Assembly: GCA_025716855.1 (NCBI GenBank)
Contig: JAIXMQ010000040.1
Location: 62,001-126,000, forward strand
DNA from: Pilaira anomala
Lineage: Eukaryota > Mucoromycota > Mucoromycetes > Mucorales > Mucoraceae
Length of the DNA: 64,000 nt
Direction: 5' to 3'
The notes beneath the pieces are model-generated. The model ran no database searches. It was not told where the DNA came from and saw only the letters and a list, made by a program, of their open reading frames with translations. The position numbers and the translations under genes were made by a program. Positions 10,407-20,823 of this stretch are shown in pieces. The stretch's first letter is position 1, and each line of letters starts with the position of its first letter.

Positions 10407-11112
10407 AATAGAAAAAAAAGAAGAGTTTTTTCGTCTTGTTTACAAAGGGATTAGTTATAAACGAAGTTTTTTTTTTATCAAGAAACGTTTTACAAAATAT
10501 GCGCTACTCCTCCATACGAGCAGTTGAGGATAATTGTAAAAATTATAGTTCGCAAGATGTAAATCTCGTATCTATTTTACAACAATCCGAATCAACATAA
10601 AAAAAGCTTGAAAAGCTTGCAATTTTATATAAAAAAAAGGTTTATTACTACTCATTATTGCTAATTGAATTCAATTTCGTCACGTAATTTTTATTTTATC
10701 ATTAAACTTTCAAACAGAAAAGCTTACTTTATATATATATATATATATATATGTAGAATATAAGTCCTTTTATTGGTAAAGAAAAATAAAACCTTATGAA
10801 GATATAATCAATAGAGCAATACCTTTACACTTACGAAAAGTCTAACAGACAGAAATAATTTATTTTAGGGTAAAACAGGCTCTCTTTGTGAGATTCAGAC
10901 TGGTATTGACTGATAAATACTCTTTGAAAATAGAGCGATGGCGACAGACTAAAGATCTCATCAGATCAGTTACTTATTTCTATCTCAGTTACTTGTGTTT
11001 AAATCCATCTCTAAACTGACATTCAGTCACAACTATAAAGTGATATACGTAAAAAAACTGTCAAAGACAGTAATTAAATTTTATTCAGCAGGTTAAAAAA
11101 AGAAGGGGGTAT
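10407..11112. other. Intergenic AT-rich stretch
   Basis: No gene seen. Contains an (AT)n run at 10731-10752 and poly-A/T runs. It is the downstream flank of the small gene at 11113. Confidence 0.5.
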
Positions 11113-11358
11113 TTATTCGTATCTGTCGTTTCTATGGCATGCGCAAGAGCCATGCTCATCCTCGTCGTCTTCGGAATCTTGTTCATCTTCGGGTTCTATA
11201 TAAGTTAACTTGGTATTTGGTAAACGATTCTTTAGTTGTTGAATTTGAACAATGTCAAGCACAATGTTGGAAATGACAAGTGTTTCGATATTTTGAAATG
11301 TTTCTATATCGCCATAGAATTTTTCAAAATCTTGCAAGTTGGAAATATGAACAGACAT
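11113..11358 (-). CDS. Small acidic-tailed hypothetical protein (81 aa)
   Basis: An uninterrupted frame from ATG at 11358 to a stop at 11113. The first half (SNLQDFEKFYGDIETFQN, then IETLVISNIVLDIVQIQQLK) has the leucine/isoleucine spacing of a leucine-rich or F-box-associated repeat; the second half is very acidic (PEDEQDSEDDEDEH) and ends with CACHRNDRYE. There is no signal peptide or membrane segment. It starts only 81 bp after the stop of the RRM gene on the same strand, so its promoter must be short or overlap that 3' end. It could also be a relic of a longer LRR protein. Function unknown. Confidence 0.5.
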   Translation of the reverse strand: MSVHISNLQDFEKFYGDIETFQNIETLVISNIVLDIVQIQQLKNRLPNTKLTYIEPEDEQDSEDDEDEHGSCACHRNDRYE

Positions 11359-11438
11359 GAGGTAAAAAGAGAAGAAGAAAAAAAAAAAAAAAAGAGATAG
11401 AAAGAAAGCTAAATATTTTATTTACAAATCATCGTTTT

Positions 11439-12721
11439 TTATTTTTGAAAAACAACATTGATACGAGCTTCACCAATTTGAAATCTATTAAAAAAAAATG
11501 AATTTTAGTCTCTCCGCCGCTTACACAAAAAAAGTAGTAATTTATCCACATACCTATTAAACTTTCTTCTAAAAGTAACAGCAGCTTCGATACTAGGAAA
11601 GACAACAATGGCAGTCTTCGTGTCCTGATTGATTTTAATGTCTTGTGCACCACCAGGTACATCTTTTGTCATGTTCTTGATATCAGCTTCCTTGATCTCA
11701 TCTTTGAACCCATTGATGGCTAAAGTGTTTGATTTTCCACCAGTAACTATTGGTACCACTTGAGAGATGGGAGTAGAGACAGTGGGTTTTTTCTCTTCGG
11801 GTCGGCCTAAGCGACTAGTAATAGGTGGTGTCTGTGTCTGCCCGATTCTATTTCTGATATTATTCTCGGGTCTCTTTAAATGAGGGGGTGTATAAGGTGT
11901 GTTTCTGGATGGAGATGATGGGGGAGTAGAAGATGGGTAAACGCCTCGAGCAGCAGCAGCGGCAGCAGCACCTTTGATAGATATACCACCAGCAGGTGAC
12001 GGTTTCAAAATACGTTTCGTGTCACGTTCTGGTTCTGGTGAAATATGTTCTACTTTACGTTTTTCACCTGCCTAAAATAAAAATTAAATGTTAAGATTGA
12101 TTTGTTCAGAAGAGAGAAAATGAAACTTGCCTGAGTATCATCCTTATTTTTTCCATTCGATTCTTTCAACTCTTTTCTTTTTCTCATCATTTCTGCGGTT
12201 TCTCTACGTTTTTGGTCTAATTCAGCAGCACGACTCTTGTGCATTAATAACTGTTGTTGATGTAATAAAGCCATACGTTTTGCTTCCATTTCCATGTATT
12301 GGCGTTGTTGTGCCATTTGTTGTTGTTGAAGCATATGTTGTTGATTGACTTGAGCACCATTATTAAATTTAGGATTCACATAAATACGATTTGAGTATTG
12401 AGGATACGGAAACATGCTAAAAAATAAAAACAGTGTAAAAAAAAAAAGTAAAAAGTAATACATAAAAAAAAAGGGTTCAAATGTGATTAGTTTTGTCTGT
12501 TATGCTTAAGTTTTTCTTTTTCTTTTAGGGGGTGGTTTTTTTTTGTTTTTTTGTCTTTTTTTTTTTTGTTTTGTTTTTTTCTATGTCCTTTTCATTGTTT
12601 GGAGTAATAAAATATTTTTACGTTTTAATCTTTACACTACTTCCAAGAGTATAATCGATGTACGTGTTTGTGGGTATTTGTGGTATATCAGGGTATTTGT
12701 ATGTATATGTATATATATATG

Positions 12722-12767
<46 letters not shown>

Positions 12768-13168
12768 GTGTGGGTGGAAGAAAAGAAAAATAAAAAAATA
12801 TATACTTGAACCTACTTCATTGCCATCATGTCTGGTGTATATTGTTGTTGTTGATGTTGATTGTAGAAATTGTTATTATAATAGTTTTGCTGATGCTTTT
12901 GGAAAGGTTTAGCAGAAGCATCCAAAGGTTTTGTAACAGGTTTAGCTGGTGTAGTTCCTTTTGACTCTGAAGTCCTTTTCTCCGTAGGATCTTCCACAAT
13001 TTCGCCTTCATCTAATTCAGTTGATACCACTTCTTCTGTTTTAGTTTCTGTTATATCATCAAATTCTAGAGCGAGTTGTTTTTCCAACTCTTCTGTTGTT
13101 AATGTTTGTCCTTCAAATCCTTCCAAGTCTCCAAAATCATCAAAATCAAGCTCGTCGTCTTCCAACAT
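11439..13168 (-). CDS. RNA-binding protein with C-terminal RRM, four exons
   Basis: Exons (minus) 13168-12816, 12416-12131, 12071-11554 and 11484-11439 join in phase to 400 residues. The N-terminus is acidic (MLEDDELDFDDFGDLEGFEG); the middle has a Gln-rich coiled coil (QQMAQQRQYMEMEAKRMALL) and a basic RKRKEL segment; then comes a Ser/Pro-rich linker with an Ala run. The last ~75 residues (TLAINGFKDEIKEADIKNMT, AIVVFPSIEAAVTFRRKFN, then IGEARINVVF) have the order and spacing of an RRM, although RNP1 is not canonical. The layout is reminiscent of RBM26/27/33-like nuclear RNA proteins, which I infer but cannot confirm. Intron 1 is long (401 nt) and full of microsatellite; intron 2 starts with GC (GCAAGT) instead of GT. 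Confidence 0.75.
12697..12772. repeat. Microsatellite (TATG/TA/TG)n in intron 1 of the RRM gene
   Basis: TATATG-type units grade into (TA)n and then (GT)n, ending near 12770. It lies within the 399-401-nt intron, which explains why the intron is several times longer than others in this window. The apparent reading frames across it are low-complexity artefacts. Confidence 0.9.
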
Positions 13169-13559
13169 ATTTGTTCAGATGTGTATAAAAAAAAATAAAA
13201 AAAGTTAAAAAATAAAAAAGATAAAGGGAGCGAATAAATAAACTACGTTGTCGTCATTGAATCTTTTCCAAGGTGTATTTCAAACCCAGGGAAACGAAAT
13301 TCTTTCAGTAACGTTAAGTCCTGCTTTTTTTTTTTGAGAAACTCTCTCTTTTCTTTTATATTCAAATCTTTGCAAGCTCTAATTTATATAAAATGTCTGT
13401 TATTTATTAGACATATTTGTGACTATGCTGGTAAACCTAAAAAAAAAAGAAGAAAAGAAACAGGAAAAAGTCAAAACAGCCAAGAGAGACAAGGTAAAAA
13501 ATAAATATATGTTCATTCGTGAACTATCTTTCTATTATCAATGAGGTAAAGCTAGTTGG
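13169..13559. other. Upstream region of the RRM gene
   Basis: No gene seen. AT-rich with A-runs; expected to carry the RRM gene promoter. No distinct element recognised. Confidence 0.5.
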
Positions 13560-13760
13560 TTAAAGTACCCACTCTATTTAAGGCTAAAAAAAATTTCAGA
13601 CTTTTGTGGCCTTAAATCGTATCATGGCCTTATTTCTGACTTGAGAAAGTTAAATATGGCCAAGATATTGAGAGAATTGCGGCCTTAAATCGTAAACGAC
13701 CTTAAATCGTAAACGGCCCTAAATCGAACAGCCTTAAATAGAGCAGGTACTGTACCATTT
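13560..13760. mobile_element. MITE-like element with ~20-bp terminal inverted repeats
   Basis: The ends GTACCCACTCTATTTAAGGC (from 13566) and GCCTTAAATAGAGCAGGTAC (ending ~13751) are inverted repeats with one mismatch. Inside, GGCCTTAAATCGTA-type motifs recur several times (13611, 13682, 13700, 13718). The size (~190 bp), lack of coding potential and terminal repeats fit a miniature inverted-repeat transposable element; no clear target duplication was found. Confidence 0.65.
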
Positions 13761-14070
13761 TACTCACTTTCTTCTTTAGAGTGGTTCATGTGGTGAATAG
13801 ATATAAAACAAAACAAACCACGGGTACGGCAACTTTGCTACCAAAAATAAAAGATATAAATCCAAACGCCCTAGATCAACAACCCCTAGTGAGATTATCC
13901 AAAATATATTATCTTATAAATTTTTAAACAAATATTTCTTCAAATCTATGAAAAATTGGTTAAGGATACTGATAAAATCTATTATACGAAAGAATAGTAA
14001 AAAGATGAAGTAGGATCCAACATCCAACATCCACATTCCTATTTTTTTTTTTTTTTTTTTTGATATAATC
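13761..14070. other. Intergenic stretch before the 14.1-kb gene
   Basis: No gene seen. A 20-nt poly-T run (14042-14061) sits directly before the ATG at 14071. Confidence 0.5.
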
Positions 14071-14688
14071 ATGGTCAACCATCAATACGGTCCCTTAACT
14101 TTTATTGAAGTCAATAAATCAGGAGACTTGAGCTTTGATCAGAACAAAGATAAATTTTTTCATTATTTACAAACTTCAAGTAAAAGAATAGAAAAAAAAA
14201 AAAAGTCCCTTCCCTATCTCTTTGTACTTAGATACCTATTTTTCCAGAAGTCGATCTCACTTCCTTACCTGATCCCGCCTTATTTCTAAACGAAGAGTAC
14301 GGCAACAATTTTTACACACACTATAAGGATGAACACCTTTACAGCAGATGGACCCAGAAGATTTAAAGGACTGCAAAACTAACTTGGAGAACTATCCCAA
14401 CATCACTCAAAGCAGGATGGTCGTATTTATAGGAAACCAACTGGTTTGCAAATATCTCGGTTTGAACCAAAGCCAAGGTTTTCTTTTTGAAAAAACATAT
14501 CCATATACTCCAATCACTTCGAAATGTTATGCTGTATCCAACACACGTAAAGCAATCCATCGAGATAGTCAAGCTTCTTTTACCAGGTAAATTTTTTTAA
14601 ACCCTTTTAAAACCCTTTTTTAATTCTTTTTTTTAGAGCCTTTCAAACTTTGGTTGAAGAATTGACAACACATAACATAGAATTATAA
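14071..14688 (+). pseudogene. Hypothetical gene with an apparent frameshift
   Basis: Exon 1 (14071-14179) encodes MVNHQYGPLTFIEVNKSGDL and joins in phase across a 68-nt intron (acceptor TTTTTCCAG) to 14248 on, giving VDLTSLPDPALFLNEEYGNN and HYKDEHLYSRW. Around 14340-14350 the frame must shift by one to reach the next long stretch (DPEDLKDCKTNLENYPNITQ ... KCYAVSNTRKAIHRDSQ), which then continues over a clean intron (GTAAAT..TTTTAG, 14590-14635) to AFQTLVEELTTHNIEL and TAA at 14686. No intron that restores the phase could be found at the shift, so the gene is probably broken or the base call is wrong. I recognise no family; the well-kept splice sites suggest it was a real gene recently. Confidence 0.5.
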
Positions 14689-14721
14689 TAATAATAACTT
14701 TATTGAAAAAAAACTCCCAAC

Positions 14722-15437
14722 TTAATCTTTTTTCTTTCCTTTCCCTTTGTGATCCTTCTTTTCATAGATCTTGACATGCGTTATAGGATCCAGACCACGT
14801 TTCCCCTCTTCTTCCTCTTCCTCTGAACTACGCATCTTTTTAGAAGAACCACTTTCTTGAGATCCCCCGCCCCAACTCTTCATGTTTTTTCTTCACTGGC
14901 CCAAGATAACTTTCACTCGTCTCCATTAAGCCCTCATAATCAGCAGCTTCACTGCTATTGATACTGCTACTTTCCAGTTTCACATTCAAATTCCCTATTC
15001 CACGGACAACACCTGAAACAAATGTACTCAAAGGTGGCAACAAGCCTTGATAATCAGCAACACTACTATTCGCAGTGCTCTTACTCTTCTATTAATACCG
15101 ACTATTGTTTATTGATACGGGAACAGGCATATTACCAGTACTACCAACATACGGGGAACCCTATTTGACTTCATTTTGCAGGAAAAGAAGACAACACTGA
15201 GGCCTAGAAAAGTTTCATTAGCTGCTGTTTCAACACCGTTTGGTCTTACAACCCCTCAAAATCAGTTAATTCGCATAAGCTGAGTAATATTTCTCTAAAA
15301 TTATGCTCGTTCATACCTCCTGAAAGACTGGACTTGCCCGAAAGGTGACCCATAAATTGCTTGTTGGGGATATTATAAGACAAGTAGTTTACCGTCCGGC
15401 TCAGTTCTGTCCCTGCTGAGACAAATTCCAGAGCCAT
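14722..15437 (-). pseudogene. Degraded ORF cluster, partly retroelement-related
   Basis: On the minus strand: 15437-15246 opens MALEFVSAGTELSRTVNYLS and ends at ELTDFEGL-stop; ~15180-15100 carries VGSTGNMPVPVS, related to the pre-protease pieces at 3.7 and 10.1 kb; then VADYQGLLPPLSTFVSGVV and AADYEGLMETSES follow; after a 1-nt shift in an A-run (~14885) the frame ends KSWGGGSQESGSSKKMRSSE, an acidic run, then THVKIYEKKDHKGKGKKKD and stop at 14722. The thrice-repeated D(Y/F)xGL phrase suggests internal duplication. Probably a host or element gene broken by small indels and an inserted retro fragment. No function can be given. Confidence 0.35.
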
Positions 15438-15447
15438 GCGGTACTAT

Positions 15448-15449
<2 letters not shown>

Positions 15450-15482
<33 letters not shown>

Positions 15483-15799
15483 TGTCTTTAATTAACTACT
15501 ACTAACTTTATTTATTTAAACTTTAGAGCTCTTATAACGTTATATTCTATTATGGAACTTATTCTTTCAAAGGGGACACATTGAAAGTTACATTAAACTT
15601 AAACTCTCTTTTTTTTTATTCTAATAATGCTTGTACATAATAGCATTCCCTACTTATCCTATTATAATCATTAAGTAATAAAGTACAGTAATATAAAATT
15701 CAGACAAATTTTTAAATGATGTTGATCATCCTTCATGCATAACATCATTTTCTCTCGCTCATAACATTATTTAAACCATTTTAAAAAGTTACTGAAAAC
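15450..15799. other. Poly-T run and AT-rich spacer
   Basis: A 32-nt T-run (15450-15481) then AT-rich DNA with no gene seen. Confidence 0.6.
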
Positions 15800-16382
15800 A
15801 TGCCTTTAACCTATACTAGAACAAATCATAAAAGAAAAGAACTTACTGATAATCAGTTAGGGGAGATTTCTCGTCTTTTTAAAAGTGGACGTCATAATTT
15901 GACGGAAATTTCTAATGAAAGGTATGAAATTAACTAAGAGCATGGCACCTACATACTCATAAGTTTGGGAAAGGCCCGGTTATGATTCGAAGTTGTTTTG
16001 TGACAGGCAGACTTGGACCTCTTGTAGTCATGAATGGTAATGTTAATCGAAATGAATATATTAACTCACTATCAAAACATTTTATTCCTTCGCTCCACTA
16101 ATTGAAAAAAGACAATCCTGGAATTGAGTATATATTTCAGGAAGATAATGCTAGACTTCATACGGGATCTTTTTCTGCTTGGTGGAAAAAAAAAAAAAAA
16201 GATGGTTGGCAGAGGGACTTAAAAATAAATTTGAAGACATAACAGGCGGTATCGACAATACTGAGGAATTCATAAAAGAATGAGGTAAAATGGATGTTGA
16301 TCTTACACATAGACTTACTCAATCAAGGCCAAATAGATGTAACCTTGTTTTGAAGGCCAAAGGTGGAAGTACTCGTTATTAG
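15800..16382 (+). pseudogene. Decayed Tc1/mariner transposase
   Basis: A helix-turn-helix-like start (RKELTDNQLGEISRLFKSGR) is followed, after stops and a presumed internal deletion, by blocks of the DDE catalytic domain: GPVMIRSCFVTGRLGPLVVM, NGNVNRNEYINSLSKHFIPS, and FQEDNARLHTGSFSAWW, the last holding the second catalytic Asp in the DNA/DNARLH context. The end NRCNLVLKAKGGSTRY matches the usual Tc1-type C-terminus (R...V..A.GG.T.Y). The order is as in Tc1/mariner transposases. At least three in-frame stops and a poly-A insertion (16186-16200) make it inactive. Terminal inverted repeats were not found. Confidence 0.75.
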
Positions 16383-16632
16383 TCGTTTTTTATCTTTTAC
16401 TTTTTTAGTAATAATAATCTGTAACCCTCTTTGATGTTTTATCAGTAAAGTTTTTAAAGAGAAATATGATCTTTAAATATGGTGTTACATATTTATTATT
16501 TTTTACATCATTTAAAACAAAGTAACGAATCAGTGTAAGAGAAAAACAAAATTGTAAATAAAAAAAACAAGGCTTTCTTTAATCCCCTTTGCTTTGTCTG
16601 GTCGTCAAATAAAAAAGTGCCCATAGGAATTT
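16383..16632. other. Spacer after the Tc1/mariner remnant
   Basis: AT-rich, no gene seen; may contain the degraded 3' end of the transposon. Confidence 0.4.
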
Positions 16633-18207
16633 GTGATGAATTGCGTGGTGGAGATAGAAGAGGGTTGTTGTATTGATTGGCGTACTTCTGAGTGGCTCTT
16701 AGCCTTTTGTATTTTTTGGAGGCTTTATATTGACTTTGCCTCTCAAAGTTACGGCATGTTTCCTTATAGATATATATTAGATATTAGCTGCTTCCCTATC
16801 GTATTATTGATGTTCCCTGGTAATTTAATAACTGATCAAGACTAGAGCTAAATAAAAGTTCTTCAAAATCATCATCATCCATCGACAGACGCATAGGTTC
16901 ATTGCATAATTTGACTGCGATTATAATTCTTTGATATATGGTCTGATCATGTAGGTAAAAGCATTGGTACCTTTAATATCAAGTCCTAAAACTTCAGATG
17001 GTGGAATATTATTGTCTTCATTGGAAAATGTGATTGTTGATACGGTTCAAAATGGATGCGGTTTTATGAGATCCGATTGTGCGAAAGTTTCAAAATCACG
17101 AGACTGTATGATCAAGTTTGTAGAAGCTATATCGAGGGATTTTCTATTTATTTTTAAAGTGTGAATGTATGTTTAGGATACTAAAGGAGTGTTTTAAAGT
17201 TAAAATTTAGATGTTTCGATGAAATTTTTATTTCTTTAGGTCAAGGTCAAGTAAATATTTTTTAAAACATCAAGTATTTATATAAACTTTTTGAACATAT
17301 GATGTCGGAATGTTTGAAATATTATAACACCACTGACGAAAACATCAGCATAAATCAGTTACAAGTTACTTGCCCTCATTTAACCATGTTAGATAAGTAA
17401 TGTATACTGAAGACGTTGTTCCAAATCATAACGTTGGAACGATTGGTTTCTGCAATCACAGTAACTTGAAAATATTGAACTTATCTTTCCCTTTTATTTC
17501 TGCTAGTTATATTGATTTGATTGCAGAACAATTGCCTGCCACTGTGGACTATTTTAGTGTCACCATACATAAAATTGGTGTTTATGACTGGATAAATATA
17601 GTTGGTATGGATAAGATGATAAAGCTGATAAATCGAATGAACAAAGATAAAGCATGTTTATCTTAACTGTATTTTCCACAAGCATTATAACGTTAAACAT
17701 AGGGCTGATAAAGAATCATTTACGACAACATTTTACAAATTTCTACATGCCTTTAAAGGAGATAGAAAAATGATTTGCTCTGGTAACTTTATGGACTTTT
17801 GTTCTGAACATCATCACATATTGAAATTGAAAATGAGGAACTTCGTTTTATGTATGATCCAAAATATGAATACTTTCATAGAAATGATGAATCAGAGGAA
17901 CCAGTTCTTGACCCTTGCTATCCCAGATAAATCTGCTTCGATCGCCGGCCTTGATACTGTGAACTTATTAAGATTTCACTTTGTTATAACTAATGAAGAC
18001 TCAATTTACAAGGTTTTAAAGTATTCGTTAGTCAACTGTCCTTATCTTCAACTTGTAGAGTATAAGGGCATGAGTAGTCCGGAACATAAACTTATCGTAT
18101 GCATGGACACTTTTGATCGCTTTTATTCAGACAGAACGAAACATGATCCATCTATCACTTCTCAAGAAAATTTAAAAGTAGTCCATAAATGGCAAACATA
18201 CATATAA
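16633..18207 (+). pseudogene. Broken LRR/F-box-like gene
   Basis: Several plus-strand pieces in different frames read like one protein with leucine-rich spacing: ~16980-17100 (GGILLSSLENVIVDTVQNG), 17330-17395 (QVTCPHLTMLDK), 17400-17666 (CNHSNLKILNLSFPFISASY) and 17770-18207 (DTVNLLRFHFVITNEDSIYK, then VNCPYLQLVEYKG). Phrases such as CPHLxML, NLKILNLSF and CPYLQLVEY are typical of the LRR half of mucoralean F-box proteins. The pieces are separated by frame changes and stops without good splice sites, so the gene appears inactivated. An F-box itself is not visible; the 5' part (MMNCVVEIEEGCCIDWRTSE) is not assigned. Confidence 0.45.
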
Positions 18208-18698
18208 AAGTTTTTTTTTTTTTTGTCCTGTATAAATGTACTATTCAATCTTACTGAATATAAGATGCTTAGATTGTCTCTCACTTAAACCTTATGAAGA
18301 CCTTTACGCAATAGCTAGAGATTAACTAGAAGTGATATGCATTTGATTTCCATAAATTTTATCACGTAAGCTTTTAGTGTTCTATATACTCTTTTCTCAA
18401 TTACTCAATGGATAGATATATATATCCCTTTAGAATTACCAATTATCAACGTATACTACAGTAAAACTTCTTTTTCGGGTACAATTTTGAAAAAATAAAA
18501 AATCTGCTTTTCCTATATACTTTTTTGTTCTAAATAAACAGGAAAGCTTCACGTCGTTTTATAGCTAAAACTTAGTGGTATAAACTTTTTGTTTATCTTT
18601 GGCCAATCAAATCGAATATAAATTTAAACACAATGTTTAACCGATGACTCATGGTTATGCTTTCTACTGCTCACGGACTTTTATTTAAATAGATCTGA

Positions 18699-18736
<38 letters not shown>

Positions 18737-18776
18737 TTTTTTTATCTTTTTGTCATTTTTTATTTCACTTCCTATC
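18208..18776. promoter_or_regulatory. Upstream region of the ornithine acetyltransferase gene
   Basis: No gene seen. AT-rich; a long T-run (18702-18729) lies ~50 bp before the ATG at 18777, a common arrangement at fungal promoters here. The motif TGACTCA-like TGACTCAT occurs at 18643-18650 (GATGACTCATGG), a potential Gcn4/CPC1-type site, ~130 bp upstream of the start, which would fit an arginine biosynthesis gene; this is inference from the known consensus TGACTCA. Confidence 0.5.
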
Positions 18777-20149
18777 ATGTTTCGTTTAAACGCTGCCCGA
18801 GTCCAAGTACAACGTCGTTTATACTCTAGCTATGAGCACTTGACACCACGTAAACAATCATTAATTTCTCAATCCGGTGTTTACCCTAAAGGATTTCGCG
18901 CAAGTGGCGTTGCAGCACATATCAAAAAGAACAAGAACAAAGATATTGCACTTGTAGTATCTGAATTACCTTGTTCCGGTGCAGCTGTCTTCACGACCAA
19001 TAAATTCCAAGCAGCACCTGTGATTGTGAGTAAAGAAACATTATCTGAAAACAAAGAAGCATTATATGCAGTTGTAACCAACTCAGGTTGTGCTAATGCT
19101 GTGACTGGAGCTCAAGGTATTATTGATGCGAAAAAGATGCGATCAGTCATGGATGAATTGGTTCAACATCCACTTAGTGCTTTAACCATGTCAACAGGTG
19201 TGATCGGTCAAAACTTACCAATGGATAAAATCGAATCTGGTATTCGCGACGCTTATCAACATTTATCCGCTGAACATAACGGTGGTTGGATGGACGCTGC
19301 TGAAGCTTATATGACAACAGATACTTTTCCTAAATTAAGATCTGGGGAATTCGATTTACAAGGCCATCAATTTAGAATGGCTGGTATTGCAAAAGGTGCT
19401 GGTATGATCCATCCTAATATGGCTACCTTATTAGGATTTATGGTAACTGACGCGTATGTCAAACCTGAATTACTGCAAAAGGCTTTGACATATGCTGTTG
19501 ATCGTAGTTTTAACTCAATTAGTATTGATGGTGATATGAGTACAAATGATACTATTTCGGTTTTAGCAAATGGTGGTAGTAAAGTTAGAATTGAATCTGA
19601 AGGTCCTGATTATGAAGCCTTTAGAGATCGTTTGACTGCTTTTGCTGCTGAACTTGCTCAATTAGTTGTCAGAGATGGTGAAGGTGCTACTAAATTTGTT
19701 ACACTTCATATCAAGGTAAAAAAAAAAAAAAAAAATACAGGATTAATTTATTTAATCAATTATTATTATTTTTCAAATAGGGTGGTGAAACATTTGAAAG
19801 TGCAAAGAAAGCAGCTTCTCATATTTCTACTTCCATGTTGGTAAAGACTGCTTTATATGGTCAAGATGCCAATTGGGGTAGAATTTGTGCTAGTCTTGGC
19901 CACAGTGGTATTGATGTAGATCCTAGTAAAGTGAGCGTTACATTTGTTCCTACAGACGGTAGTGAAAGATTAAATCTTATGATAAAGGGTGAGCCTGAAA
20001 AGGTGGATGAAGATAGAGCTTCTGAGATTTTGAAAATGGAAGACTTGTTAATTGAAGTTGATCTTGGATTAGGTGATAAAGAAACCAAGTTTTGGACTTG
20101 TGATTTAACTCATGAATATGTTACTATTAATGGTGATTACCGTTCTTAA
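18777..20149 (+). CDS. ARG7: Mitochondrial ornithine acetyltransferase (ArgJ type), two exons
   Basis: Exons 18777-19715 and 19781-20149 join in phase to 435 residues, close to the usual fungal length. The enzyme moves the acetyl group from N-acetylornithine to glutamate (and in some species makes N-acetylglutamate), in the arginine cycle of the mitochondrial matrix. The self-cleavage site is present: [16 protein letters not shown], with Thr about residue 217 as nucleophile of the beta chain. Other family blocks are [35 protein letters not shown] and [11 protein letters not shown]. The N-terminus ([19 protein letters not shown]) is Arg-rich without acids, a mitochondrial presequence. The ATG at 18777 is the first in frame. 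The intron has a poly-A run after the donor. A possible Gcn4-type site lies upstream. Convergent with the SET3 gene, 108 bp apart. Confidence 0.95.
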
Positions 20150-20257
20150 ATAAAAATAGAATATGTGTATATATGAAAAACAAGCTTTATTTATTCATTT
20201 TTTTTTAAAAAAAAAAATTTTTTTTATGCAATATGTACATTTTTATAAATAATTCAG

Positions 20258-20752
20258 TTAATGTTTTCCATCTGGAGTAGGTAAATTCCCTCTTTGTCTT
20301 TTTAAATATTCTTGAATAGAGAGTTTTACTTTTGGTACAGGTGGTTCTTCTGTAGTTTCTTCTTTTGATTTTGGCTGTTCCACAGTGGTGGTATTAGTCT
20401 GGTTAGAAACTTGTTCAGTCTCTGCTATTGGCTTGGCAATCTCAATTTCACTACTAGATGTATTTGTTTCAACATGTAAAGATTCTTGAGTAACATTTTC
20501 TGGTTGTTGTTTAATAGAATCATTTGATAATTGTAGATTATCATCGACCGATTGTTGTTCTTTTTGTTGTTCTTTTTGTTGCTGTTGAATAACAAGGGTA
20601 TCGTCAAGTGGTAAAGTCGATTGTGAACTATCTCCATCACTTAATTCACCTTCATCATATATACGTTCTAGTTCTTTTGAGATCTTTTCTGGTGATACAA
20701 CTGGTACAGGTGCTTCAGTTTTGAGTGCAGCACTTTTTTGTTGTTGTTGTTT

Positions 20753-20823
<71 letters not shown>

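Noticed and set aside
12543..12912. Plus-strand frames rich in Val, Tyr, Cys
   Set aside because: Translations of the (TA)n/(GT)n microsatellite in the RRM gene intron.
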